From Ignavibacteriota bacterium (GTDB lineage: Bacteria; Bacteroidota; Ignavibacteria; Ignavibacteriales; Melioribacteraceae), in the NCBI GenBank assembly GCA_013112585.1, contig JABFGH010000002.1:222356-286355 (forward strand): a stretch of 64,000 nt of DNA, in the 5' to 3' direction. A program made the translations under genes and the position numbers. The notes under the pieces were generated by a model that saw only the letters and a list, made by a program, of their open reading frames with translations, was not told where the DNA came from and ran no database searches. Shown piece by piece: positions 9,619-17,637 of the stretch (its first letter is position 1; the number at the start of each line of letters is the position of its first letter).

Positions 9619-10134
9619 TTAGGTGATCAATTTTTGATTTCGATTATTAATAATTTGCGCCCCAACCAAACCGCCAATCATTCCAAAAATTGTATCCATA
9701 AAAAGATTACTGAAAAACACAGATACAGCATACAATAAAGAGAATCCTGTATTTACTATTTCGTCTCTAATTGCTCTCATTAAATTTAGAATTTCATCAA
9801 CCATCTCCTGCGAAAGGGGAACCGGAAAATCAGTTATCATTTTTTGAAACTCGGGAAATGTAGCAACAATATCATTATTCTTTGTAATAAAAGTAATAAG
9901 CAGATCAAAAAAGCTGCCGAATAGAGCCGCATACAAACCGGTTGCAAGTCCTACCAATATTGCCTTACCCGGCATTATTCTATCATAATTATTAGTTGAT
10001 TTTTGCTCGAGTACTAAAGCTAAAAATGCAGCCGCCGGTATTATTAGGCAGCATGAAAAACTTTTAGCAACAGGTACCACTTGCATTACCCCGGCGCCAA
10101 ATCCGCAAACGAAAGCTGATAAATATTTTTTCAA
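9619..10134 (-). CDS. Hypothetical membrane protein, DUF4199-like
   Basis: A 171-residue protein with about four transmembrane helices. The pattern resembles the DUF4199 family common in Bacteroidota: an N-terminal helix with a Gly-rich turn (FVCGFGAGVMQ), a GLATGLYAALFGSFFDLLITF helix pair, and a late MDTIFGMIGGLVGA helix. Assignment is by general resemblance, not a diagnostic motif. It starts 1 nt after the stop of the upstream DUF2085 gene, in the same minus-strand operon. Function unknown. Confidence 0.6.
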   Translation of the reverse strand: MKKYLSAFVCGFGAGVMQVVPVAKSFSCCLIIPAAAFLALVLEQKSTNNYDRIMPGKAILVGLATGLYAALFGSFFDLLITFITKNNDIVATFPEFQKMITDFPVPLSQEMVDEILNLMRAIRDEIVNTGFSLLYAVSVFFSNLFMDTIFGMIGGLVGAQIINNRNQKLIT

Positions 10135-10135
10135 T

Positions 10136-10600
10136 TTAATTCTTATAATTTAGTCGATGTGAAAAGTATTCATTTATTCCATAGTAAAAATAGTAAAATA
10201 CTATTGAACCGAAAAATAAACCTGTAATAAAAGCAATTACCTTTGAATATTGATAAAGACCAATAGAATAGAAGACTACATCTAAAACAATAAGTAAACT
10301 TGCAATAATAAAATATAAATTGCTGATTATTTTTTTCAGCTTTATAAACATTAAAAGTAATGCTGCTGCAAAAGTGCCAAAATAAATTCCCGTACATCTT
10401 GCACAAGTTAAAGTTGAACCGCCGCCGGTAAACTCAATTATTTTTTCCGGCTGCTGATGACAGACATTTGAATATGTTAAATCTAAAAAGGGATGAAGGT
10501 AGATGAGAAAGGGGAAACCAGGTATCAGCTGCTCAATAAAAATTCCAATGAGCCAAAATGCAAGCAAGACTGTTATTAATAAATGGATGGCAGTTTTCAA
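10136..10600 (-). CDS. DUF2085 family membrane protein
   Basis: A 154-residue protein with about four transmembrane helices. It carries the DUF2085 signature: a CHQQPEK motif (residues 46-52) followed by CARCTGIYFG in the next segment. The Cys-His set could bind a metal or form a redox pair, but the family has no established function. It lies 6 nt after the NHL-repeat gene and 1 nt before the next membrane protein, all on the minus strand. Confidence 0.8.
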   Translation of the reverse strand: MKTAIHLLITVLLAFWLIGIFIEQLIPGFPFLIYLHPFLDLTYSNVCHQQPEKIIEFTGGGSTLTCARCTGIYFGTFAAALLLMFIKLKKIISNLYFIIASLLIVLDVVFYSIGLYQYSKVIAFITGLFFGSIVFYYFYYGINEYFSHRLNYKN

Positions 10601-10606
10601 TTTTAA

Positions 10607-11467
10607 TCATTTATCATTTTTAAATTTATTAAAAACAAAAATTGATCGAGAAGTTAGTATGAATAATTTGGATTCAAACAACAGAGCTTCAATAATATCG
10701 CCATTTATAAAATCCTGATCGGGCTTAAACTCTTTTAATATAACGGGAGAAGAAGATAAATCAGCATACTTAATTTTTACTGAATTGTTAATGACTAAAT
10801 TGTTGAAAGTAATATTTATATTTTCGGCATTAAAACCTGCATCAATAAAACTTAATCCGGTACCGAATTGATCAAAAAGTATAATTTTATTTTCATTAAT
10901 TACAAACAACTTACCATCGGGTGAAACAGCAAATGTAACCGGATTATTAAGGCTGAAATCACCGGCGTCATAGCTGCCGATTTCTAAAATAAAATCGCCG
11001 GTTAAATTATATTTTAATATTCGCGAGTTATCCGAATCGAGAATAAACAAATCGCCTTGATATGAAAAAGCAGAGGCAGTTGGATATTGAAAAGAGTAAA
11101 GTTCATCATCTTTTTCCTTAGTGTTGAATTCAGAAAGGAAGGTTAAATCTTTATCAAAAAATTGTATGCGGTTGTTGTTTTTATCAGCAACAGCAATACG
11201 TAAAGTTTGAGCGAACACATCAGCCGGATAATCAAAAGTAGAAGGAGCCCAGCCGTATCCGCCGCGTGAAACAATAATACTTCCGTTCTTATCCAGTTTT
11301 ATCAATTCGTTGGTGCCTGCATCCGTTACAAAAATATTACCTGCCGGATTAATAGAAAAAGAAGTTGCCTCGCTGAATTCACCAATTGATTTTTCATATA
11401 CAAAACTTTGGCTGTATGAATTAGCAGCTATTAGTAATAGTAAGAATGTGAGTAATTTGAATATCAT
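10607..11467 (-). CDS. Secreted NHL-repeat/6-bladed beta-propeller-like protein
   Basis: The 286-residue protein has a signal peptide (about 1-19, ending NSYSQ) followed by NHL-like blades. Visible repeats are FSINPAGNIFVTDAGTNELIKLD, a blade near IAVADKNNNRIQFFD, one near LFILDSDNSRILKYN, and FAVSPDGKLFVINENKIILFD. It is probably an exported beta-propeller used for binding. It is the first gene of the four-gene minus-strand operon that ends at 9310. No enzymatic motif is visible. Confidence 0.75.
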   Translation of the reverse strand: MIFKLLTFLLLLIAANSYSQSFVYEKSIGEFSEATSFSINPAGNIFVTDAGTNELIKLDKNGSIIVSRGGYGWAPSTFDYPADVFAQTLRIAVADKNNNRIQFFDKDLTFLSEFNTKEKDDELYSFQYPTASAFSYQGDLFILDSDNSRILKYNLTGDFILEIGSYDAGDFSLNNPVTFAVSPDGKLFVINENKIILFDQFGTGLSFIDAGFNAENINITFNNLVINNSVKIKYADLSSSPVILKEFKPDQDFINGDIIEALLFESKLFILTSRSIFVFNKFKNDK

Positions 11468-11585
11468 TAGATTGAACTACTTAAAATTTGAAAATTATTA
11501 CTATAAAAATATTAGAATAAAAATTATAAACAAGGTAACAAAAAATTGGTTTTAAGAAATTCAGCAAAGGGTAAATAAATTGTAA

Positions 11586-11616
11586 TTTGAATAAAAAAAT
11601 AAATGCCATATATTTG
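11586..11616 (+). promoter_or_regulatory. Promoter of tRNA-Gln, Bacteroidota-type
   Basis: TTTG at 11586-11589 and TATATTTG at 11609-11616 are separated by 19 nt. This matches the Bacteroidota sigma-factor layout (TTTG/TTG, 19-21 nt, TAnnTTTG). The same bases also read as a sigma-70-like TTGAAT, 16 nt, TATATT. The tRNA begins 9 nt after the -7 box. Confidence 0.65.
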
Positions 11617-11625
11617 TTATTACAA

Positions 11626-11698
11626 TGTCCCGTGGTGTAATTGGCAACACGTCGCACTCTGGATGCGAAGAGTTCAGGTTCGACCCCTGACGGGACAA
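11626..11698 (+). tRNA. tRNA-Gln (anticodon CTG)
   Basis: A full cloverleaf can be drawn: acceptor stem TGTCCCG (11626-11632) with CGGGACA (11691-11697), a short D arm containing AATTGGCA, anticodon stem TCGCA/TGCGA enclosing the loop CTCTGGA (anticodon CTG, reading CAG), and a T arm TCAGG-TTCGACC-CCTGA. The discriminator is A at 11698. A full CCA is not encoded (genomic CA follows), so it must be added after transcription. A promoter precedes it and an intrinsic terminator follows. Confidence 0.95.
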
Positions 11699-11706
11699 CA
11701 AAAAAA

Positions 11707-11739
11707 GGTAAGCATTAATGCAATGTTTACCTTTTTTTT
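11707..11739 (+). terminator. Intrinsic terminator after tRNA-Gln
   Basis: The stem GGTAAGCATT (11707-11716) pairs with AATGTTTACC (11722-11731) with one G-U pair and a 5-nt loop, followed by eight T residues (11732-11739). Confidence 0.85.
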
Positions 11740-11881
11740 ATTTTATGAATATGTGTCACAATTAATTAATTGTTTCATATTTTGATTTGACTTAGATATT
11801 CTTATTTGCATGTTATTATAATTTAGTATTGTTTAAAGAATGAAATAATAATATAAAAGAACTAAATTTGAAGAGGATTTT

Positions 11882-12139
11882 ATGGCACTACGCAGAAGAG
11901 CACTTGGATTAGCATTAGGATTAGTATGGGGTTTTGCAGTTATGTTTTCAACACTGTGGTTATTATTTCAAGGGTCTTCCGGTGAAATAATTTCGCAGCT
12001 AAAATATTTTTACCTCGGCTACACATTCGGTTATGAAGGCGCTGTTATTGGATTTTTATGGGGCTTTGTTGACGGATTTATTTTCGGAGTTGCAGTTGCA
12101 TGGCTATATAATTACTTATCTATGAAGATATATAGGTAG
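11882..12139 (+). CDS. Small two-helix membrane protein, 'bacteriophage holin'-annotated type
   Basis: An 85-residue protein with two Gly-rich helices: residues 8-30 (LGLALGLVWGFAVMFSTLWLLF) and about 52-78 (GAVIGFLWGFVDGFIFGVAVAWLYN). The LGLALGxxWG start and WGFVDGFIxG motif match small proteins often labelled bacteriophage holin in databases, although no phage genes surround it. The ATG is preceded by a good AGAGGA ribosome site at about -8. A chromosomal housekeeping or envelope role is as likely as a holin one. Confidence 0.65.
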   Translation: MALRRRALGLALGLVWGFAVMFSTLWLLFQGSSGEIISQLKYFYLGYTFGYEGAVIGFLWGFVDGFIFGVAVAWLYNYLSMKIYR

Positions 12140-12164
12140 TTCCAAATTATTAAATGAAAAAATT

Positions 12165-12890
12165 ATGAATACTTTTGAATCTCAAATTGCTTTTAACGAA
12201 CTGGTGTTAAATTATTCATCCGTTTACCTGGCATTAGGTTACCAAAACAATCTTCCGCCGAAATATATTATTGAACTCATTCAAAAGATGTTAAATGAGG
12301 TAGAAGAAATACTTCAGATTAAGGGCGGGTTTCAAATTCATCAAAATGATTTTTCTGTAATCGATAAAACAAAAATAGTTGTTGACAACATTGAATTTTA
12401 TACGCAGAGAATAATTACAACTCAATTAAAAAAAGCAGAAGGTGCAGTCATTTTTGCATGTACGCTTGGTAAAGGCTTTGACGACTGGCGTAAAAAATTT
12501 ACCGATGACGATGATATGCTTAAAGTATATATCGCCGATATTCTTGGTTCTGAATTAGTTGAAGCAGCGACTGATGTTTTAGAATCAAAAATTGCTGATG
12601 AATTAAGCACGAAAAATTTCAAGATAACAAATAGGTACAGCCCCGGATATTGTGATTGGAATGTTTATGAACAGCACAAATTATTTTCACTTCTGCCGGA
12701 AAAATTTTGCGGAATAAAACTCACCGAATCAGCTTTAATGCTGCCAATAAAATCGGTAAGCGGAATTATAGGTTTTGGAAGCAATGTTAAAAAGAAGGAG
12801 TACAATTGTAAAATTTGTTCAATGGAAAATTGCTACTTGAGAGTTAGGGAAGTGAAGGAAGAAGGAGAGAATAGGAGTTTAGAAGTTTAG
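12165..12890 (+). CDS. Stand-alone MetH reactivation-domain (SAM-binding) protein
   Basis: The 241-residue protein matches the activation domain of cobalamin-dependent methionine synthase. It carries the RYSPGYCDWNVYEQHKLFSLL motif and the LTESALMLPIKSVSGIIGFG motif, which in MetH bind S-adenosylmethionine and contact the corrinoid. It ends with a Cys-containing tail (CKICSMENCYLRV). It lacks the homocysteine, pterin and B12 modules of a full MetH of about 1200 residues. It starts 25 nt after the small membrane protein gene. A separate homocysteine methyltransferase domain is encoded at 62739-63620, so the organism may use a split enzyme; otherwise it could reactivate another corrinoid protein. 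Confidence 0.8.
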   Translation: MNTFESQIAFNELVLNYSSVYLALGYQNNLPPKYIIELIQKMLNEVEEILQIKGGFQIHQNDFSVIDKTKIVVDNIEFYTQRIITTQLKKAEGAVIFACTLGKGFDDWRKKFTDDDDMLKVYIADILGSELVEAATDVLESKIADELSTKNFKITNRYSPGYCDWNVYEQHKLFSLLPEKFCGIKLTESALMLPIKSVSGIIGFGSNVKKKEYNCKICSMENCYLRVREVKEEGENRSLEV

Positions 12891-13564
12891 GAGTTCTGAA
12901 TTTAAGATTGAAGTTATTATAAGAGAGGTACTAAGAGGCAGTTTAAAAAAATAAAATATTTATTTTATTTTTAATATTAGTCGTCTTGTTAAATTTATAA
13001 TCATTGAGAATGAAACCGCAAGTCCAAGCAAAAGAACGCAAATTAAAAATTAAGTATGGCGATCATTTAAAAAAATCATTCATTTCTCAAATCTAACCTC
13101 TCAAAATCAAATATATTTTCTCTAATATAATCTTGACTATAAAGTCTACATGATGTACTTTTCTAATCAAACAGAGGCAGTTTTTATGGATTTCCACATA
13201 ATCCTAATTATATAAATTTACTGAAAGGATTTTAATAGTGTTTACTGAAAAAAAAATAGTCAGGTTATTATTAAATCCAAATTATTCCACTAAAAGATCA
13301 GAACTCACTAATGATTTTACTTGAACAATTACACTCGAAATCTATTTTGGAGATAATGTTCATTTTAAAACATCTCTCCAATCCCATTTCCAATTTTCCA
13401 GAAGTTATAGAAAGATACTACTAGATACATAGCTCGCTTTGTGTTTTATGTTTTTTTTATGAATGTACATCAATTGTTTTAAAACTTTTCGTTTAATTTT
13501 CATTGTAACCCACGTGGCGAAGCTATATCTAAAACTAAATTTATTACTAATTACAGTTAATTAA
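12891..13564. other. 674-nt intergenic region before the T6SS operon
   Basis: No convincing gene. It contains a candidate promoter (13133-13163), a doubtful 28-codon frame at 13238-13324 behind an AAGGA, and an imperfect hairpin at 13347-13381 (TTGGAGA and ATGTT arms pairing across a small bulge). The DNA is AT-rich and probably holds the control region for the T6SS genes that follow. Confidence 0.5.
13133..13163 (+). promoter_or_regulatory. Candidate promoter upstream of T6SS operon
   Basis: TTGACT at 13133-13138 followed by TACTTTTC at 13156-13163. The TTG-to-TA spacing is 20 nt, close to the Bacteroidota TTG-N19-21-TAnnTTTG pattern with one mismatch. It lies about 400 nt upstream of the first T6SS gene, so a long leader would be needed. 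Confidence 0.3.
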
Positions 13565-14785
13565 ATGCAGATAAAAATATTAATCAAAAATCAGAAACAA
13601 TCCGATTATCTTGAAAATTTAGCATTCGAGCGTTCACCAATTATTATTGGCAGAGAAAGCAGTTGTGACGTAGTTTTAAGTGATCCCAGAAAATTGGTTT
13701 CAAGGAAGCATGCAAAAATTATAGTCTCAAACGGTGAATTTCAAATTGTGGATATGCTCAGCCGCAATTCTACTTATTGTAACGGCACTCAACTTGATCC
13801 GGAAAAAGAATATCAATTGAATACCGGTGACAGCATTAATATTGGTGAGTTTGTTTTAGAAGTAACATCAATTGAAAGGGAAGAACCCGAAGAAGATGAT
13901 TCTCAAAAAACGATGATGTTTTTGAGTCCCTTTGCCGAGGATGTGGCAAATTTAAGTGCTGCGCTTAAAAACCTATCTGAAAAGTATTCCAATTCAGAAG
14001 ACCAGATGAAGAGTGAATATTTGCGGATGGATCTTTTAAGCAATATGTCGAAAGATAATTATAAAGATATAAGTTCATATCTTTCTGAATATTTTTCTGA
14101 CGGCAGTGCAGATAAAAAAGAAGAGCCTGTTCAAAGTGAAAATAAATGGGGTGATATCCCAATCCAAAAAGAAGCAGAGCAAGAACCAATAATTAAACCT
14201 AAAGTAGAAGAGCATAAACCTGCTGCTAAGTCCGGCGGTGATGACTATTCATTCAAATCACAATTTTCAGAATCGTTCGACATTCTTTTAGAATCAATAA
14301 CAAAGTTGATACAAGGTTTTTGGCAGTTTAGGCAGGAGTTTTTTGGTGTTACAATTTACCAATCCATGCCTACCACCTCGGTAGAAAAGTTAAAGGAATT
14401 TCTTTTTGATCCGGCAATTTCTGATGAAGAAAGTGCAAAACGCCTTGAGCTATTTAAGGAAGAATTAAATAAAATTCAATCTCATCAGGTTGGTCTGTTA
14501 GATGGCTATCACGATTCAGTTAATCAAGGTATAGCAAAAGTATTAAATGAAATTGACCCTGAAATTTTAGAAAATAAAATTAACAGTGAAAATTTGAAGC
14601 TAGGTAAGGTCAATATTCCATTCAAATATATTCCGCTTTATGCAAAAATAAAATCTGTGCAGATGGTTAAATCAATTCATAAAAAACTTAAACTGGATAT
14701 GAATGTAATTGAACGCAAACATTTTCGTCCGGCATTTATGAAAGGTTACCAGAAAAGAAGTCATCATGGTAAAGACACAGAATAA
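13565..14785 (+). CDS. tagH: T6SS-associated FHA-domain protein (TagH/Fha)
   Basis: The 406-residue protein has an N-terminal FHA domain (about 20-95) with the phospho-Thr-binding set: IIGRESSCDVVLSD, VSRKHAKI and NSTYCNGT. A charged linker follows, then a C-terminal region (about 235-400; GFWQFRQEFFGV... FRPAFMKGYQKR) typical of T6SS FHA proteins such as Fha1/TagH. In the threonine-phosphorylation pathway, Fha is phosphorylated by PpkA and promotes assembly. Two PpkA-like kinases and a PP2C phosphatase are encoded at 44-59 kb. It is the first recognised gene of the T6SS block. There is no strong ribosome site before the ATG. Confidence 0.9.
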   Translation: MQIKILIKNQKQSDYLENLAFERSPIIIGRESSCDVVLSDPRKLVSRKHAKIIVSNGEFQIVDMLSRNSTYCNGTQLDPEKEYQLNTGDSINIGEFVLEVTSIEREEPEEDDSQKTMMFLSPFAEDVANLSAALKNLSEKYSNSEDQMKSEYLRMDLLSNMSKDNYKDISSYLSEYFSDGSADKKEEPVQSENKWGDIPIQKEAEQEPIIKPKVEEHKPAAKSGGDDYSFKSQFSESFDILLESITKLIQGFWQFRQEFFGVTIYQSMPTTSVEKLKEFLFDPAISDEESAKRLELFKEELNKIQSHQVGLLDGYHDSVNQGIAKVLNEIDPEILENKINSENLKLGKVNIPFKYIPLYAKIKSVQMVKSIHKKLKLDMNVIERKHFRPAFMKGYQKRSHHGKDTE

Positions 14786-14873
14786 GTTTGTTTGCAAAGC
14801 CTCTCATATGTCATCGAATGTTTAAGAAAGATAGAAAAGATTATTTAGAGTGGAGCGATGAAATCTTTTGTTT

Positions 14874-14962
14874 GAGATTACTTCGTCGTTCAAAACAACT
14901 CCTCGTAATGACAATATAGAATTGTCATTGCGAATCCGTCGCCTTTCGGATGAAGCAATCTC
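14874..14962. repeat. Dyad repeat, GTCATTGCGA/GAAGCAATCTC family
   Basis: The left half (14874-14912) starts GAGATTACTTCGTCG and ends CTCGTAATGAC. The right half (14924-14962) starts GTCATTGCGAATCCG and ends GATGAAGCAATCTC. The two halves are imperfect inverted copies of one another. It lies in the tagH-tssJ gap. Other members are near 26.5, 30.4, 35.9, 48.3 and 54.0-54.6 kb. Confidence 0.75.
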
Positions 14963-15019
14963 AAATTCAAACATAAGTTATAGAAAGGTTTCAATTATTT
15001 TTAATCCTCAGGAGTAAAT

Positions 15020-15472
15020 ATGGTAAGCAGTAAAAACTTCACATCAATTCCAATTAGTATTTTAATTACAGCACTTCTAATATTTCTATCCGGCTGCGGT
15101 AACCCGACTACAAACATAATGTTAAAAAGTACTGAAGACAGCAACGAGATGAATGCTGTTCAAATGAAAATTGTTCAACTCCGCAGTGCGGAAAAATTTA
15201 AACTTGCAAGCAGGGAATCTTTGTTAAGAAATCCTGATGAAACTTTGGGCGATGATTTAATTCCTAATTCAAAAGTTGAAAAAATTATGATCCCCGGTGA
15301 AACATTCAGTTTAGAAAATGTTGAACTCTCGGAAGAAACTAAGTACATCGGTATTTTCGGCGATTTCTTTTCACCGGCAACCGATGGGTGGTCTCAATTA
15401 ATTGATGTTTCCGAAGGGAAGGATGAAATCAAAATTGTAATCGGCAAAAACTTTTTATCCGTAAGTGAATAA
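15020..15472 (+). CDS. tssJ: T6SS outer-membrane lipoprotein TssJ
   Basis: The 150-residue protein has a lipoprotein signal peptide with lipobox LSGC, so the mature N-terminus is Cys26. The rest is a small beta-sandwich with the TssJ/VasD pattern: MNAVQMKIVQLRSAEKF, an acidic loop, IMIPGETFSLENVEL, and a final YIGIFGDFFSP... strand. TssJ sits in the outer-membrane inner leaflet and holds the periplasmic end of TssM. AGGAG lies 7 nt before the ATG. It opens the tssJ-K-L-M run. Its presence marks the TssJLM membrane complex rather than the Bacteroidetes TssN-R type. Confidence 0.88.
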   Translation: MVSSKNFTSIPISILITALLIFLSGCGNPTTNIMLKSTEDSNEMNAVQMKIVQLRSAEKFKLASRESLLRNPDETLGDDLIPNSKVEKIMIPGETFSLENVELSEETKYIGIFGDFFSPATDGWSQLIDVSEGKDEIKIVIGKNFLSVSE

Positions 15473-15508
15473 TTAAAAAATACGATTTATAAAATTTAGG
15501 AGAATTAA

Positions 15509-16861
15509 GTGGTAAAATTTCAAAAGGTTGTTTGGCACGAAGGAATGAAATTAGATCCACATCATTTTCAGCAATTGGATCGGTACTTTCAGTATAATGT
15601 TAATAAGCGTATCGGAACAATCAATTCCAATAATTGGGGCTTTAGTGAATTGCAGATCGATTCGGCAGCTTTAGCAAACGGCAATTTTAGTCTGGTTGAA
15701 TGCCGCGGTGTGATGGCTGACGGGTTATACTTTAATATTCCCGAAAATGAAACGCCGCCGAAATCCCGTCAGTTTGAAGATCTGTTTGAAGCCACAGGCG
15801 ACAAGCTTGAAGTGTTTCTTGGAATACCCAATGAGCAGATTACAGGCAATAATTGCCAGTTAGATGATAATGGTGAAAACAGATTAACCCGTTATACGAT
15901 GCACACAATTGAGCTGCTTGATGATAATGTTGGTTCAAATCTGAGGCAGGTTGGTGTTGCCCGCCCAAATTTTTATATAAAGTTCGGCGATGAAAATTAT
16001 GAAGAATTCAGCGTGTTAAAAATTGGCGAGATTGTTCGTTCCTCAGATGGTACATTTTCGATGAGTAAAGAATTTATTCCGCCGGTACTAATTTCATCCG
16101 CCTCCGATGCAATGATGCATTGCCTGCGGGAAGTTTTAGGCGGACTGGTAGCAAAGAGTAAGGAACTAAAAAATCAGCTTAATCCTAACAAGCGCGAAAT
16201 TGCAATTGCCGATGTTGAAATAATGATGCTGCTTCAAACAATTAATACATACATCCCAATTATCAATCAATATTACAACACGCCGAATTATCATCCTGAA
16301 AATATTTACTCTTTACTTTTATGCCTTGGCGGTCAGTTAAGTACATTGATGACCGGTGCGGGAATTTCAGCAATTGACTTTCAGCCATACGATCATAAAA
16401 ATTTAAATGAAGTTTTTCATCATCTCTACAATCAATTGATGGCACTGTTAAATATTCAAAAGAAAATTTCTAAACCCGATATTTCTATTCCTCTTGAAAA
16501 ACAAAGTGATTCATTATACATGGCAAACCTTTCTGATGAGCAGATAAATTCCCAATTATTCATTGTAGTTAAAGGAAGCATGCCTGAGGCAAAAATTATT
16601 TCCGACTTTGCAAAGAATATTAAAATAGCGGCTCATGAAGAAATTTTTGCTGTACATCAAGCAGGGCTGCAAGGTGTGGGCATTGAATATATTTCGCGTC
16701 CTCCTTCCGGACTATCAGTTGATCCGGAATATCATTATTTCAAAATTCATAAAGAGGGAAGACTTTGGGATAAGATTGTTGATAAGCAGACAATCGCATT
16801 TTTCCTTGCAATGGAATTTACACAAGTTGACTTACAGTTAGTTTCATTCACGGCTAAATAA
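15509..16861 (+). CDS. tssK: T6SS baseplate protein TssK
   Basis: The 450-residue protein has the usual TssK length and start: VVWHEGMKLDPHHFQQLDRYFQ, matching the conserved W-x-E-G-M-x-L-x-P-x-H-F-Q pattern. The middle contains helical stretches, and the end reads ISRPPSGLSVDPEYHYFKI...FFLAMEF, typical of TssK C-terminal segments. TssK links the baseplate to the TssJLM membrane complex. The start is GTG at 15509, supported by AGGAG at 15498-15502. It follows tssJ by 36 nt and precedes tssL by 44 nt. Confidence 0.95.
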   Translation: MVKFQKVVWHEGMKLDPHHFQQLDRYFQYNVNKRIGTINSNNWGFSELQIDSAALANGNFSLVECRGVMADGLYFNIPENETPPKSRQFEDLFEATGDKLEVFLGIPNEQITGNNCQLDDNGENRLTRYTMHTIELLDDNVGSNLRQVGVARPNFYIKFGDENYEEFSVLKIGEIVRSSDGTFSMSKEFIPPVLISSASDAMMHCLREVLGGLVAKSKELKNQLNPNKREIAIADVEIMMLLQTINTYIPIINQYYNTPNYHPENIYSLLLCLGGQLSTLMTGAGISAIDFQPYDHKNLNEVFHHLYNQLMALLNIQKKISKPDISIPLEKQSDSLYMANLSDEQINSQLFIVVKGSMPEAKIISDFAKNIKIAAHEEIFAVHQAGLQGVGIEYISRPPSGLSVDPEYHYFKIHKEGRLWDKIVDKQTIAFFLAMEFTQVDLQLVSFTAK

Positions 16862-16905
16862 TTTTGGCTGTGCAATAAAATCTAAAATTATTAAAGAGAA
16901 AATTT

Positions 16906-17601
16906 ATGGCGATATTCGATACAGCAGTTAAGTCTCAAAAAAAACTGGCTGATTTATGCTCCGATTGCTTTATGCTGATATTGCAATTGCGTTCAACCAA
17001 TGAATACGGGGATGCCGCAGTTCTTAGAAAAAAAGTAATGGAATTGCTGGATGATTTTGAACGGCAGGGATTAACCGCAGGAATTGAGCAGGCAAAGGTT
17101 CAAGCATCCAAGTTTGCTGTTGTTTCATTCATTGATGAAACAATTCTCGGTTCCGAATGGGATAATAAAGTTGAATGGTTAGCTGAGCCGCTTCAATTAA
17201 AATTGTTTAATGTTTTTAACGCGGGTGAGGAATTCTTTATCAGGCTTGAACAATTGCGGCAGAGGCAGCGTGAAAATGCCGATGTACTTGAAGTTTATTT
17301 TCTTTGTCTTTCACTCGGTTACCGCGGCAAATATCAATTGGAAGCGCCCGAACAAGTAAGAATGATAATAGACGATCTTCATCAAGAACTTAACCAGTAC
17401 CTCGGTAAAGCGCCGGAGTTGATTTCGCCGAACGGCAGACCGCATGATGAAATTGTTAATGTTGTTAAAGAAAGAATTCCCGCCTGGGTAATTGTTGTAG
17501 CAGCGTTTTCAATTGGATTTTTCTTTTATGTGATAATGTCGTTTCTAATTTCGGGCGACGCTGAAGATGTTATTGAATCAATTAACAAAATGATTTCTTA
17601 A
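16906..17601 (+). CDS. tssL: T6SS inner-membrane protein TssL (DotU family)
   Basis: The 231-residue protein has the DotU cytoplasmic helical domain (about 1-180), with the SFIDETILGSEWDNKVEWLAEPLQLKLFNVFNAGEEFF region highly typical of TssL. A single C-terminal transmembrane helix lies at about 190-213. There is no C-terminal OmpA-like peptidoglycan-binding extension, so wall anchoring must come from elsewhere. It forms the TssJLM complex with the neighbouring gene products and lies 36 nt before tssM. Confidence 0.95.
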   Translation: MAIFDTAVKSQKKLADLCSDCFMLILQLRSTNEYGDAAVLRKKVMELLDDFERQGLTAGIEQAKVQASKFAVVSFIDETILGSEWDNKVEWLAEPLQLKLFNVFNAGEEFFIRLEQLRQRQRENADVLEVYFLCLSLGYRGKYQLEAPEQVRMIIDDLHQELNQYLGKAPELISPNGRPHDEIVNVVKERIPAWVIVVAAFSIGFFFYVIMSFLISGDAEDVIESINKMIS

Positions 17602-17637
17602 ATAAAAATTTCCTGAAGAATTTAAGCTGAAAAATTT

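Noticed and set aside
11882..12139. Prophage remnant based on the holin-like protein
   Set aside because: No lysin, integrase or structural phage genes nearby; the similarity is to a database label for small chromosomal proteins.
13238..13324. 28-codon frame starting with GTG behind AAGGA
   Set aside because: Too short and unlike any known peptide to annotate as a gene; kept only as part of a low-interest leader hypothesis.
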